A stretch of 64,000 bases of DNA from Deltaproteobacteria bacterium (GCA_016713665.1 JADJOR010000024.1:62001-126000), one strand, 5' to 3'; shown: positions 36,267-45,383, counted from the stretch's first letter. Notes: a model not told the origin generated them from the sequence alone. Program-made: numbers and translations.

Positions 36267-37349
36267 ATGCGCGGCATCGTGTTCGACGGCAAGGCGCTCG
36301 CCCTGATCGACGACCTCGAAGGGCCCGACCCGGGGCCCGGCGAGGTCGAGGTCGCGATCCAGGCCTCGGGCGTCTGCCACAGCGATCTCTCGGTCGTGAA
36401 CGGCACGATCGCCTTCCCGACGCCCGTCGTGCTCGGCCACGAAGGCGCCGGCATCGTCGCGCGCGTCGGCCCGGCCGTCGCGAATCTCGCAGTCGGCGAT
36501 CACGTCGCCCTCGTGACCCTCGGCCAGTGCGGGGCCTGCCCCGCCTGCGACGCCGGGCGCCCGACGTTATGCCGGGAGACCTTCGGCAAGCGGCCGACGC
36601 CCTTTCGCGTCCGGGGCAAGCCGCATCACAACTTCGCGAACCTCTCGACCTTCGCCGAGCGGATCGTCGTGAAGGCGAACCAGGCGATCCGGATCCCGAA
36701 ATCGGTACCGTTCGCTTCGGCAGCCCTGATCGGATGCGGCGTGCTGACGGGGACCGGCGCCGTCTTCCACCGCGCGAAGGTGCAGCCCGGCGACAGCGTC
36801 GTCGTGATCGGCGCGGGCGGCATCGGCCTCAACGTCGTCCAGGCGGCGCGGATCGCGGGCGCACATCCGATCCTCGTTCTCGACACCAACCGCGACAAGG
36901 AAGCCCTCGCCCGCCGCATGGGCGCCACCGATTTCGTCGATCCCCGGGCCGAAGGCGACGCCGTCGCCGCCGTGAAGGCGCGCACCGGCGGCTGGGGCGC
37001 CAATCACGTCTTCGAATGCGTGGGCGCCAAACGACTGATGGAAGACGCGATCAAGATGGCCGATTGGGGCGGCAACGTCGTGCTGATCGGCGTCGCGCCG
37101 CCGGAGACGAAGGTCGAGTTCGAGCCCCTCGGCCTGCTCCTCGACGTCTCGATCATGGGCTGCCGCTACGGCACCTCGCAGCCGCAGCGGGACGTGACCC
37201 GGATCTGCGAGCTCTATCTCGCCGGCCGCCTCGAGCTCGATGCGCTCGTCTCGAAGCGGTATCCGCTCGCGGACTTCGAACGGCTCGTCGAGGACATGGA
37301 GGCCGGGAAGATCGCGCGGGGGGTGCTCGAGATGCCGGGGGCGGCCTAA
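36267..37349 (+). CDS. Zinc-dependent alcohol dehydrogenase (MDR family)
   Basis: A 360-residue medium-chain dehydrogenase. Catalytic zinc ligands are Cys in 'SGVCHSD' and His-Glu in 'LGHEGAGIVARVG'. The structural-zinc lobe has four Cys ('CGACPACDAGRPTLC'). The NAD domain has 'VVVIGAGGIGLNVVQAA' with Asp at the strand end ('LVLDTNRDK'), favouring NAD. 'GSTSD' of class III is not seen, but the layout is class III-like. CGGAGGA precedes the ATG. It reads toward a convergent P450 whose stop is 7 nt away. Confidence 0.94.
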   Translation: MRGIVFDGKALALIDDLEGPDPGPGEVEVAIQASGVCHSDLSVVNGTIAFPTPVVLGHEGAGIVARVGPAVANLAVGDHVALVTLGQCGACPACDAGRPTLCRETFGKRPTPFRVRGKPHHNFANLSTFAERIVVKANQAIRIPKSVPFASAALIGCGVLTGTGAVFHRAKVQPGDSVVVIGAGGIGLNVVQAARIAGAHPILVLDTNRDKEALARRMGATDFVDPRAEGDAVAAVKARTGGWGANHVFECVGAKRLMEDAIKMADWGGNVVLIGVAPPETKVEFEPLGLLLDVSIMGCRYGTSQPQRDVTRICELYLAGRLELDALVSKRYPLADFERLVEDMEAGKIARGVLEMPGAA

Positions 37350-37356
37350 CGGCCCT

Positions 37357-38555
37357 TCAATCCGCCTCGACCCGGATCCGGAACGATTCGAGCCGCCGGA
37401 TCGAGACGAACGGAACTTGCGCCGGCGGCGGCCCGATCCGTTCGATCGCCTTCGTATCGCAGGCGATCCCGCGCAGCGTCCCCTGGACCTCGGCGCGGGC
37501 GAGCGCCGCGCCGAGGCAGAAATGCGAGCCCCAGCCGAAGCTGAACGAGCGCTTCGGCTCGCGATCGATGTCGAAGCGATCCGGCTCGCTGAAGACGGCG
37601 GGATCGCGATTGGCGGCGAGCACCGAGAGGAAGAACATCTTGCCCGCCTCGAGCTTCGTTCCCCGCGTCTCGACGGTCTCGGTCGGCTCGCGGCCGAGCA
37701 CGGCCACCGGCGCTTCCATGCGCAGGATCTCCTCCGTGGCCGCTGGCGCCCGGTCGGGCTCGCGCCGGAGCTTCTCGAGCTCGCCCGGATGGGCCGTCAG
37801 CAGGGCGATCGCCGAGGTGAGGACGCTGCGCGAGGTGTCGTGGCCGCCGAAGATGAGGTTGATGACGAGGGTCACCAGCTCCGTGTCGTCGAAGGCGGGG
37901 CCCGCCTGCTTCGCCTCGGCGAGCAGCCGCGAAACCAGGTCTTCGCGCGGCTGACGGCGCCGCTCGGCGAAGAGCGCCCGGATCCGCTCGTCGAATCCGA
38001 CCAGCGCGCCTGCTCCGCTCTCGACCGGCGCTCGGACGCCATGACCGAGGCGAGCGCGTCGCCGAGATCGGTCGACCAGCCGGCGAAGGTCGCGTGATCC
38101 CCGGCATCGATGCCGAGCAGGTCGCACATCATCCAGATCGGGAGCGGATCGGCGAGGTCGGCGACGACGTCGAGCTCGCCGCGCTCGGCGCCGGCGAGCA
38201 GCATCGCCCGCACGCGCTCGCGGATCTTCGGTCTTTGGGCATCGATCGAACGCGGCGTGAAGGCCCGCGAGACGAGCCGGCGCAGATCGTCGTGGAAGGC
38301 GCCGTTGCGGTTGGTCAGCATGCGCGACCACCACGCGTGCAGCGGCCCCGACACGACGCCGACCTGCTCGAGCATCGGCAGTGCATTGCTGATCACGCGC
38401 GGATCCCGCGCCAGGCGATCGACCTCGTCGTACCGGAGCACGATCGCGTCGCCGGTCGCCGTCCAGGCGACGTCGCCCTGCGCGCGCGCCGCGCGGAGCA
38501 CGGCATGCGGATCCTGCCAGTAGGCGGGATCCGCCATGTCGATGACGAAGGTCAA
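37357..38555 (-). pseudogene. Cytochrome P450, one frameshift
   Basis: A haem monooxygenase of about 400 residues. N-terminal 'MADPAYWQDPHAVLRAARAQ', I-helix 'NLIFGGHDTSRSVL', E-x-x-R in 'ATEEILRM' and haem loop 'FGWGSHFCLGAALAR' are all present. A single frame change near 38010-38035 separates the first 175 residues from the rest. The start may be TTG 38555, which follows a GGGGGG run, or ATG 38537, which has no ribosome site. The gene lies 8 nt after the amidohydrolase stop and is probably co-transcribed with it. The shift lies in a GC-rich run and may be a base-calling error. Confidence 0.88.
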
Positions 38556-38563
38556 GCCGCCCC

Positions 38564-39790
38564 CTATTCCGTGATCCCGAACCGCTCGAGCCCGTAACAG
38601 ACGATCGCGTTGCCGCGCAGCACCTTGTAACACTCTTCGGCGTTCATCTCGGCCTGGGAGAAGAGCTCGTGGGCGATCTTGCGCGAGTGGGGGAAGGTGC
38701 CGTCCGAATGGGGGTAGTCGGTCTCGAACAGGATCGAATCGATCGAGTACTCGTGGCGCGCTTTCAGGCCGTGGAGGTCGTCGAAGATGCAGTTCCAGAC
38801 GTGGCCCTTCACCTGCTTCGACGGCGCGACCGGCATCTCGACCCCGCCGACCCCGTCCTTCCAGACGCTGTCCATGCGCTCGAGCTGGAAGGGCATCCAG
38901 CCCGCCTGGCTCTCGGCGTAGGCGATCTTCAGCTTCGGAAAGCGGGAGAGCGTCTTCGAGAAGATCCAGTCGGCGAGGGAGGCCTGTGCGTTGTGCGCAT
39001 AGAGCGACATCGAGGTCGCGAGCGGGGCATCGGGGCTCGTCGTCGGCATCGAGGAAGACGAGCCGATGTGCATCGAGACCGTCGTATCGGTCTGCTGGCA
39101 GGCGTTCCAGAGCACGTCCCACTCGCCCGAGTAGAGGCTCGCGAAGCCCAGCTTCGAGGGATTCTCGCTGAAGGCGATCGCGTACGAACCCTTCTTCGCG
39201 CAGCGCAGGACCTCCTCGGCCGCGAGCGCCGGATCCCAGAGCGGGATCAGCGTCAGGGGAATCAGCTTCCCCTTCGCCTCGCCCCCGCACCACTCGTCGA
39301 TCATCCAATCGTTGTAGATCCGCAGGCAGGCGATCGCGAGATCCTTGTCCTTGCGTTCGGCGAAGCCCTGCCCCGCGAAGCGCGGGAAGATGTTCGGATA
39401 GTTGATGGCGGCCGAGACATGGTTGATCCGCATGTCTTCGAGGCGCGCCTTCTTCTCGTACGTTCCGGGGCGGAAGTCTTCGTAGACGGCGGGCACGTTG
39501 CGCTGCTCGCTGCGGGGGATGCCGGCCGGACCGTGGAGCAGGCCCGTCGGGCAGACGAGATCATCGAAGAGCCAGAGATCGCACCAATCGCCATCGGCGA
39601 CGCCCCGCTCGAATCCGTAATGCCCGCCCTTGAACTCGAGCTTCACCCGCTCGCGCGAGACCTTCGGCCCCCGTTCGCGCAGGCTCGCCGGCAGCTCGCG
39701 CTGCCAGAGGTCGCGGGGCTCGAGGACGTGATCGTCCACGGAGATGATGTCGGGCAGCTCGTTCTCGGCGGGGGTGATGGACGGGGCCAT
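38564..39790 (-). CDS. Amidohydrolase-family metal hydrolase
   Basis: A 408-residue member of the amidohydrolase-2 (ACMSD/decarboxylase-like) group. The N-terminal 'ISVDDHVLEPRDLW' gives D-D-H in place of H-x-H. Metal-site His residues follow in 'TVSMHIGSSS', and 'FETDYPHSDGTFPHS' is the typical C-terminal Asp-Tyr-Pro-His motif. Such proteins act as decarboxylases or hydrolases in catabolism, often next to P450 and ACAD genes as here. GAGGGAGA precedes ATG 39790. A perfect 8-bp-stem hairpin lies in its leader. Confidence 0.92.
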   Translation of the reverse strand: MAPSITPAENELPDIISVDDHVLEPRDLWQRELPASLRERGPKVSRERVKLEFKGGHYGFERGVADGDWCDLWLFDDLVCPTGLLHGPAGIPRSEQRNVPAVYEDFRPGTYEKKARLEDMRINHVSAAINYPNIFPRFAGQGFAERKDKDLAIACLRIYNDWMIDEWCGGEAKGKLIPLTLIPLWDPALAAEEVLRCAKKGSYAIAFSENPSKLGFASLYSGEWDVLWNACQQTDTTVSMHIGSSSSMPTTSPDAPLATSMSLYAHNAQASLADWIFSKTLSRFPKLKIAYAESQAGWMPFQLERMDSVWKDGVGGVEMPVAPSKQVKGHVWNCIFDDLHGLKARHEYSIDSILFETDYPHSDGTFPHSRKIAHELFSQAEMNAEECYKVLRGNAIVCYGLERFGITE

Positions 39791-39819
39791 GGTGCGTCTC
39801 CCTCTCGTTCTTTTTCTCT

Positions 39820-39839
39820 CGCTGGCGTGGGCGCCAGCG
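39820..39839. promoter_or_regulatory. Hairpin or operator in the amidohydrolase leader
   Basis: CGCTGGCG-TGGG-CGCCAGCG, 30 nt upstream of the amidohydrolase ATG on the minus strand. It could be an operator or an mRNA leader hairpin; nothing further supports one over the other. Confidence 0.3.
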
Positions 39840-40075
39840 CGTTCGCTCGCTCTCGCGCGCTCGCGCTTCTACGTCCACGCCGCACGGCGTTCCGGCGCTT
39901 CGTCGGTCGCGACTTCCGCTGCGCCGATTCTACGCGAGGAAAATAAAGAACGCTCGGCGCCCTTCGCGGCCCCCGCGACCCGGATCGGATCCGAACGGCC
40001 GCTCTCGGCGGAAGGACGGCCGGGCAAGGCCGATCGGGACCGGTATGCTGGCGGCCAGCCGTGGGAGAGCGATCG

Positions 40076-40203
40076 ATGTCCCGTGCCACCCCGCCGATGC
40101 CGATTTCCGATCCCGGTCGGGTGCTCCTCGACCCCGCCCGCTATGCCCGCGAGGGCTATCCCCATGCGCTCTTCAAGCAGCTGCGCGACGAAGCGCCCGT
40201 CTT
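40076..40203 (+). pseudogene. 5' fragment of a cytochrome P450
   Basis: ATG 40076 opens 'MPISDPGRVLLDPARYAREG' and 'YPHALFKQLRDEAPVF', the standard P450 N-terminus. The frame then meets the 76-bp repeat at 40204 and all P450 character stops. No I-helix or haem motif occurs downstream. It is either a gene cut by a mobile-element event or an assembly join. It is not the missing part of the P450 at 37357-38555, which has its own N-terminus. Confidence 0.7.
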
Positions 40204-40279
40204 CCCCGGACCGAGTCCAGTTGACCTAATGACCCTTACCGGCGGCAGGGAAATGGCCTCTTGTCCATCCTACGCGCCA
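40204..40279. repeat. 76-bp dispersed repeat, copy 2
   Basis: Base-for-base the same as copy 1 (23052-23127) in the same orientation. It lies between a P450 5' fragment and a PEP-CTERM 3' fragment, each broken at the repeat edge. Confidence 0.9.
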
Positions 40280-40734
40280 CCGGTACCGGTGCTCCACTCA
40301 CGGGTTTCAGCTTCGCGCCCGGTGCCTTCTCCGGCGCGGCGGAGGTCGAATCCTTCGCGCTTCCGATCACGTGGCGCACGCCCTTCGACGTGAAGATGGG
40401 GTTGCTCGTCGGAGCAATCCCCGCATCGGCGGGGACCGCGAACGTCGACTTCAGTCAGGGCGCCACATTGAATGGCATCGATCTCTTCGCGAATGGCGTC
40501 CCCGTCCACGATTTCTCGATCGTGTCGGAATCGGGGACCGCCTACGACGCGAACGGGGTCCCCGAGCCGGGGCGGGGCCCCATGTTGGCGGTGGGCCTGC
40601 TGGCGATCGCGGCGATTCGGGGCCGCGGGATGCCGGCCCTTGCGGAGGGACGGTCCTGTACGGGCGGAGCCGTCAGACAGAGCGGGCGCGTCGAGTCCGT
40701 TCCGCCACCGCAAGTCCGACGGAAGCGACCGTGA
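40280..40734 (+). pseudogene. 3' fragment of a PEP-CTERM surface protein
   Basis: The frame is open from the repeat edge, with no start codon outside the repeat. It encodes a secreted-type beta-rich segment ('LPITWRTPFDVKMGLLVGAI', 'VDFSQGATLNGIDLFANGV') and then a sorting tail: 'GVPEPGRGP', a short hydrophobic run 'MLAVGLLAIAAI' and basic 'RGRG'. The frame continues about 35 residues past the usual end, possibly through loss of the original stop. The 5' part is missing. Its end overlaps the convergent lamin-tail gene by 62 nt. Confidence 0.6.
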
Positions 40735-41977
40735 GCAGTCCCAGGAGCAGAAACGCGCTCGCTCCGGCGCTCAGCGCGGGTGTGGCCGGAACCAGCTGAT
40801 TGGGCGCACCTGGTGTGAGCGCTGCATTGTCGGGTGCATTCGGCGTGACCTGCAGCGGGTTGTAGAGAATCGCGTCGTTCTGAAATCCTTCCAATGCCCC
40901 GAAATACCAGGCCGAGGCTAGAAAGGGCGTCGGCATGTTGATCGCGCGGGTCGCTGCGCCCACCGCAGGCGGCGTAGGGAGCACCGTCGGGCCATAGACG
41001 GGATCGCTTGCGTTGTCGCCGTCGCGCCATCCGACGGAATCGAGCACTCGAGCGTCGCTGGGAAGTTCGAGGGTGCCGTCATTGTCGGCGTCATAGTCGA
41101 GGCTCTCGACCAGCCCCGTGGTCGTCCGGATCAGCATCAACGTATTCGCGCCGTTCTCGAGTCCGACGACGTCGAATTGCGGATCCGACACGACCGTCGT
41201 CCCGACCGCCGCAAGATGCCCGCCTGCGGACTTCACGACGAGGATGCCGTTCGTGCCCAGCTGCATCGCGCTCAGGTTCACGACCCAATCGGCGATCCCA
41301 GCGCCTCCGCCATCGCCCTCGAAGGCGACGGCGTACACGTTCGTGAGCGGGCCGCCGGCCTCGCCTCGAATCTCGACGTACTCGTAGGGCGCGTCGCTTC
41401 CAGGCGGGTTGACGGAGATTTCGTTCAGAACCGGGCCAGGAGGAAGCGGCGAGAGCGTCCACGCCGCGTAGACGGCATCGACGATGGAAGTGGTATCCAA
41501 GGTCTGGCTCACGCTGAAGTTCTGGACGAGATCGCCGGGAAATCCGCTCACGTTGACGGCCGAGACCTCGAGGATGTTACTCGGGGGATCGCTGCTGAAG
41601 GCAGTCGCAGCCGCGCAGACGGTTGCTGAGTCGCAGCCGGCGGTCAGGTGCGGCGCCGAGTCGAAATCCCCGGCGGGACCATCGATGAACACCTGGTCGA
41701 GCAGGGCCTGTCCGGCGGCCTGCGCATTCGGCAACGTGCCGAAGGGGTAGGCGATGCTTTGGCAATCGGGTGCGCCGAAGAGCGAGACGCAAGAGCCGTC
41801 CACGAACGACACGTCATAGCCGACGCCATCGACGACGACGTTCGAAGCGCCGACGAGCTCGCCTCCGACCACCTCCAGATCCGCGGCCGTTGCCCGACTC
41901 GTGGCGGACAGCGCAAACAGAGTCGTTGATACCAGAGCGAGAAGCGTACGCGAACCGATCGAAGTGAATACCCGCAT
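40673..41977 (-). CDS. Secreted lamin-tail-domain protein with C-terminal sorting tail
   Basis: A 434-residue exported protein. ATG 41977 has AGGAG at 7 nt and a clear signal peptide ending near 'SRATAADL'. A first domain (about 30-160) contains paired Cys and an Asp-rich stretch. Residues about 165-275 form a lamin tail domain: 'LNEISVNPPGSDAPYEYVEI' and 'NGILVVKSAGG'. The C-terminus is 'TPALSAGASAF', a hydrophobic helix and 'ERTRRARSV', which resembles the 'P-x-L-S' variant of exosortase-type tails. Probably cell-surface or outer-membrane anchored. It has no close partner gene and lies between two copies of the 76-bp repeat. Confidence 0.86.
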   Translation of the reverse strand: MRVFTSIGSRTLLALVSTTLFALSATSRATAADLEVVGGELVGASNVVVDGVGYDVSFVDGSCVSLFGAPDCQSIAYPFGTLPNAQAAGQALLDQVFIDGPAGDFDSAPHLTAGCDSATVCAAATAFSSDPPSNILEVSAVNVSGFPGDLVQNFSVSQTLDTTSIVDAVYAAWTLSPLPPGPVLNEISVNPPGSDAPYEYVEIRGEAGGPLTNVYAVAFEGDGGGAGIADWVVNLSAMQLGTNGILVVKSAGGHLAAVGTTVVSDPQFDVVGLENGANTLMLIRTTTGLVESLDYDADNDGTLELPSDARVLDSVGWRDGDNASDPVYGPTVLPTPPAVGAATRAINMPTPFLASAWYFGALEGFQNDAILYNPLQVTPNAPDNAALTPGAPNQLVPATPALSAGASAFLLLGLLTVASVGLAVAERTRRARSV

Positions 41978-42596
41978 GAATGCTGCTCCTATCGTCATGC
42001 ACACGAACTCGAGATGGACACCACCATCCGCGGTTCGCACGAGCGGCGGTGTCGCCGCACGCACGCCCGGCTTCGCCAGGATGAAGGACACGGATCTCGA
42101 CGTCGAACGCGTCCGCGCCCCGCTACGCGCCGGCAAAGGAACGTCGCTCGTCCGAAGCGAACAATGAGGCCGGCGCGGCCGGATCGACGCGACCGAGAGA
42201 AAATGGCAGCTTCCACTTCATCTCGGTCGTTCTCCGAAGGGAGCCGCGATTTCGCAGCGGCAACGGGTGCGGCGGACGGGGTTCGAGCCGATTGTACTCC
42301 GAGTCTCCAGCGAATCGGCCGCGATTTCGCCGAGGTCTTCCGACATAGCCCGATGATCCGACGGCAGCGGAGCGCACGCGTCGGTCGGCATTCGGCCGAT
42401 TGCCGACCCGATTCGGTCCCGCGGGAAGCCTGGTCTCAAGCATAACGTGGCGTTCCGGAAGCGTCCTGACGAAACGCTCCATCGACTCAGGTACCAGAGC
42501 GGTCGCCGCGCCGGCGGTCGCCGGAACGAGCGCCGATCGGTCTCCGAGGAACCGATCAAGGGCTCCTTGATTCGGGATCGGTCTCTTTGAAGCCGC
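41978..42596. other. Gene-free stretch upstream of the lamin-tail gene
   Basis: 619 bases with no convincing gene. A 119-residue minus frame (42123-42482) has no ribosome site, no family features and Arg-rich composition typical of shadows. The right part has 'GATCGGTCTC' twice (about 42535-42585) near the third repeat copy. The lamin-tail promoter should be near 42000-42050; no clear boxes are seen. Confidence 0.4.
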
Positions 42597-42671
42597 CCCC
42601 GGACCGGTCCGGTTTAACTAAGGCCCCTTACCGGCGGCAGGGAAGAGGCCTCTTGTCCATCCTACGCGCCA
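42597..42671. repeat. Dispersed repeat, copy 3 (diverged)
   Basis: 75 bp that align with copies 1 and 2, with about ten differences clustered in the left third. The left hairpin is conserved although its bases change: GGAC-CGA-GTCC in copies 1-2 becomes the perfect palindrome GGACCGGTCC here. The right 40 bp ('CTTACCGGCGGCAGGGAA' to 'CTACGCGCCA') are almost unchanged. Conserved structure argues for a functional end sequence and against an adapter. Confidence 0.88.
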
Positions 42672-42699
42672 TCGCCACGCGTGGAGCGCAGCGGCGTGA

Positions 42700-43779
42700 T
42701 CAGCCGCAGAATCCCGCCGCGTGGATGGGCAGGTCCGAATAGTTGAGAATGCCGGGTGCCGCGCGGCAGACCGCGGGCACCGCGTTCACCGCAGGACAGG
42801 CGGTCGCGATCATTCCGAGATCCATCACGCGGCGGATGTCCTGAATGTTGGATGCCGAGCCCGGACGGATTCCGAAGTGGAGCGTCATCGCGGGATCGCC
42901 GTCGACGTCGATCGAGTAGCCGTGTCGCGCCTTCCACTTCGGCTCGACCGCGTCGCCCATCGACCAGGTCAAGCGGCTCGTGACGACGGCTTTGCCCCTG
43001 GACTTGACGACGTAGGTGGTGCGAAGCCCGGCAACCGTGCCTTTTGCGTAGGTGGTCCAGAGGGTCTTGACCGGCTCCGTCGCGACGGCGACCTCCTCGA
43101 TCCGCTCGTGTCCGTCGACCTGGATGCCGAGCGCATGCGCGACCGCATAGCAGGACTCCAGATAGGGAATGCCGTCGAGCGAATGAGGCGTCCCGGGCGC
43201 CGCTCCCTCGCTCCCGACCAGCTTCGCGCGCTCTTCCGGGTGGAGACCGAAGCCGAGCATCTTCCACATCTCCGGTGCGTTGTAGAAGCCGACGTTCGCG
43301 CACTCCTCCCAGGACACGGAGCGGACCTCTCGCATCGGGATCGTCATGATCATCGCCAGCATGTGCACGAATCCCGGGTTGAGGCCCGTGCCGAGAAGGG
43401 ACGCATGACCCCTGCGTGCCGCGGCCTCGATCTTCGCGTAGAAATCCGCCCCTCTCGGACCGTTGGGCACGGAGATGTAGCCGGAGGTGGTCACGACGTT
43501 GATGCCCGCTTCGAGGAAGCGTACGACGGTCTCGTCGTCTCCATAGGCCGGCGTGTAGACGACGCAGTCGGGTGCGAGTGCGATCAGCGCGTCGACGTCG
43601 TTCGTCGCCGTGACACCGACCGGATCCCGGCCGCAGAGCTCGCCCGCGTCCTGGCCGGCCTTCCCCCGATCGAAGGCGAACAAGCCGACCAGCTCGAGAT
43701 CAGGATGGTCGAGAATGGCCGCCAGCGCCTGGCGCCCGACGTTGCCGGTAGACCACTGAACCACTCGAAACCGACTCAT
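42700..43779 (-). CDS. Dihydrodipicolinate-reductase-like NAD(P)-dependent dehydrogenase
   Basis: A 359-residue protein of the 2,4-diaminopentanoate/amine dehydrogenase-like group. The N-terminal Rossmann motif 'VVQWSTGNVGRQALAAI' is diagnostic, followed by 'VVYTPAYGD' and 'INVVTTSGYISVP', then the second half 'GTGLNPGFVHMLAMIM'. The start at 43779 gives the normal family N-terminus; no strong ribosome site is visible. Homologues are common in uncultured catabolic gene sets and their substrates are mostly unknown. Divergent from the SnoaL-like gene across 110 bp that contains an AT-rich palindrome. Confidence 0.88.
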   Translation of the reverse strand: MSRFRVVQWSTGNVGRQALAAILDHPDLELVGLFAFDRGKAGQDAGELCGRDPVGVTATNDVDALIALAPDCVVYTPAYGDDETVVRFLEAGINVVTTSGYISVPNGPRGADFYAKIEAAARRGHASLLGTGLNPGFVHMLAMIMTIPMREVRSVSWEECANVGFYNAPEMWKMLGFGLHPEERAKLVGSEGAAPGTPHSLDGIPYLESCYAVAHALGIQVDGHERIEEVAVATEPVKTLWTTYAKGTVAGLRTTYVVKSRGKAVVTSRLTWSMGDAVEPKWKARHGYSIDVDGDPAMTLHFGIRPGSASNIQDIRRVMDLGMIATACPAVNAVPAVCRAAPGILNYSDLPIHAAGFCG

Positions 43780-43823
43780 GGAATCACGCCCTCCCCATTC
43801 CCGAGCACCCAGCATTGCGCAGA

Positions 43824-43845
43824 TTTATATTGCTGGCTACATAAA
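43824..43845. promoter_or_regulatory. AT-rich imperfect palindrome in a divergent promoter
   Basis: TTTATATTGCTGGCTACATAAA matches its own complement at 16 of 22 positions. It lies between the divergent reductase and SnoaL-like genes. A MarR regulator is encoded at 45384-45941 in the plus-strand set, so this is a reasonable candidate for its operator; that link is inference. Confidence 0.4.
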
Positions 43846-43889
43846 AGGGATCGCGGGCGAGCAATCACGCCACGGGAGATGGAGGAGCC

Positions 43890-44423
43890 ATGTCGGACGC
43901 CGATTCGAGGGAGGTACGGGAGGCCTATCGTCGCTTCGTCGCCGCGCGCGACGAGGCCGAAGCGCAGCGGCTTCCCTGGCGCGAGCTCGCCGACTTCTAC
44001 ACCCCGGATGGGGTCACGATCGATCCCGTCTGGGGTCGCATCGAGGGGCGAGAGAACATCGCCACCTACTGTGAGCAATCGATGTCGGGACTCACCGGCT
44101 ATGGCTGGTGGAGCCGCGAAAACTGGACGATGTGCGAGGGGCCCCGAGTGGTCAGTCAGTGGGATCAAATCCTCGGTACCAGGCCCGACGGCACCCACTG
44201 GACGGTGCCCGGCCTGTCGATCCTCTACTACGCGGGCGACGGGCTCTTCTGTTACGAGTACCAGATGGTCAACGCCGCCCACATCAATGCGACCTTGAAG
44301 AAGATGGGATGGCGGCCGAATGCCGAGTTGAAGCCTGTGCCGCGCGACCCGAACCGCGACTTCTCCCTGCCCCGGGCCTGGGCCCACCTCGAGCCAGTTT
44401 GGGCGCCGGACGTTTCGGCATGA
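43890..44423 (+). CDS. SnoaL/NTF2-like protein
   Basis: A 177-residue single-domain protein. 'ELADFYTPDGVTIDPVWG' then 'IEGRENIATYCEQSMSG' is the opening of the NTF2-like fold used by SnoaL cyclases, ketosteroid isomerases and many small lyases. Strands rich in Trp/Tyr follow ('YGWWSRENWTM', 'YYAGDGLFCYEYQMV'). GGAGG precedes ATG 43890. It overlaps the hydrolase gene by ATGA, so the two are co-translated. The reaction is not known. Confidence 0.82.
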   Translation: MSDADSREVREAYRRFVAARDEAEAQRLPWRELADFYTPDGVTIDPVWGRIEGRENIATYCEQSMSGLTGYGWWSRENWTMCEGPRVVSQWDQILGTRPDGTHWTVPGLSILYYAGDGLFCYEYQMVNAAHINATLKKMGWRPNAELKPVPRDPNRDFSLPRAWAHLEPVWAPDVSA

Positions 44424-45373
44424 CCCAGTCGCCTCGGTTCCCGGTACCGGGCCACATCAGCCCGGAGGCTCAGGCGGTGCTGTCCCAGCCGGTCGACATG
44501 ACGCCTGCGCAGGCGGCGCCGACAAACGCGGACGAGTGGCGTTCCTGGCGCCAGGCCACCGAGGCGATGTTCCGACCGGCGATCGAGCAGGCGGTCGCGG
44601 CTTCCGGCGTGCGAATCGTGAAAGCGGCGAGAGCAGGCGTTCCCGTGCGCGAGCTCACCCCTCCTCTACCCCGCGCCCCCCATCCGGACCGAGTGCTGAT
44701 GAATCTCCACGGCGGCGGCTACACGATCATGGGGGGCGACCTCAGCGTGATCGAGGGCCTATCGCTGTCCATGGCGGGATACCGCGTCGTCTCGGTCGAC
44801 TATCGCATGCCGCCCGATCACCCGTTCCCAGCCGCGGTCGATGATGGCGTGTCGGTCTACCGCGATCTGCTCGACACCTACGGTCCAGGCCAGATCGCCC
44901 TCTTCGGCTCCTCCGCCGGCGGTGGCCTGACCGCGGCCGTCATCGTGGCAGCGCGCGATGCTGGACTTCCTCTGCCCGCTGCTGCCGTGATGCACACGCC
45001 CTGGTGCGACCTCTCGAAGATCGGAGACAGCTACTACACGAACGAGGGCGTCGACCCCATGCTGACGACCTACGACGGGGGCCTCGAGGCGGGCGCCAGG
45101 GCCTATGCTGGCGGCGCCGGATTGAGTCATCCGCTCGTCTCCCCCATCTACGCCGATCTCTCGAAGGGCTTTCCGCCGTCATTCCTTTCGACGGGTACCC
45201 GTGATCTATTGCTGAGCTGTACCGTGCGCCTGCACCGTGCCCTGCGCGCAGTCGGCGTCCAGGCCGAGCTGCACGTCTTCGAGGCCATGTGGCACGGCTT
45301 TTCGGCCATGCCCGAGGGCCGCGAGCTCGAGCGCGAAGTATGCGCATTCCTCGAGAACCACCTGAATCGGTGA
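44420..45373 (+). CDS. Alpha/beta hydrolase (HSL/esterase group)
   Basis: A 317-residue hormone-sensitive-lipase-type esterase: oxyanion motif 'LHGGGYTIMGGD', nucleophile elbow 'FGSSAGGGL', Asp in 'LLLSCTVRLHRA...' neighbourhood ('STGTRDLLL') and His in 'EAMWHGFSAMPEG'. The N-terminal cap region (1-90) is typical. It overlaps the SnoaL gene and precedes the marR gene by 10 nt. The substrate is probably a short ester or lactone of the same pathway; inference. Confidence 0.93.
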   Translation: MTQSPRFPVPGHISPEAQAVLSQPVDMTPAQAAPTNADEWRSWRQATEAMFRPAIEQAVAASGVRIVKAARAGVPVRELTPPLPRAPHPDRVLMNLHGGGYTIMGGDLSVIEGLSLSMAGYRVVSVDYRMPPDHPFPAAVDDGVSVYRDLLDTYGPGQIALFGSSAGGGLTAAVIVAARDAGLPLPAAAVMHTPWCDLSKIGDSYYTNEGVDPMLTTYDGGLEAGARAYAGGAGLSHPLVSPIYADLSKGFPPSFLSTGTRDLLLSCTVRLHRALRAVGVQAELHVFEAMWHGFSAMPEGRELEREVCAFLENHLNR

Positions 45374-45383
45374 CGGGGCCGCA

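Noticed and set aside
41977..42136. Longer start for the lamin-tail protein
   Set aside because: The extension is basic and would bury the signal peptide; AGGAG at 41977 is the better start.
42123..42482. A 119-codon minus-strand frame
   Set aside because: Arg-rich composition, no ribosome site and no homology cues; it lies in a gene-poor flank of repeat copy 3.
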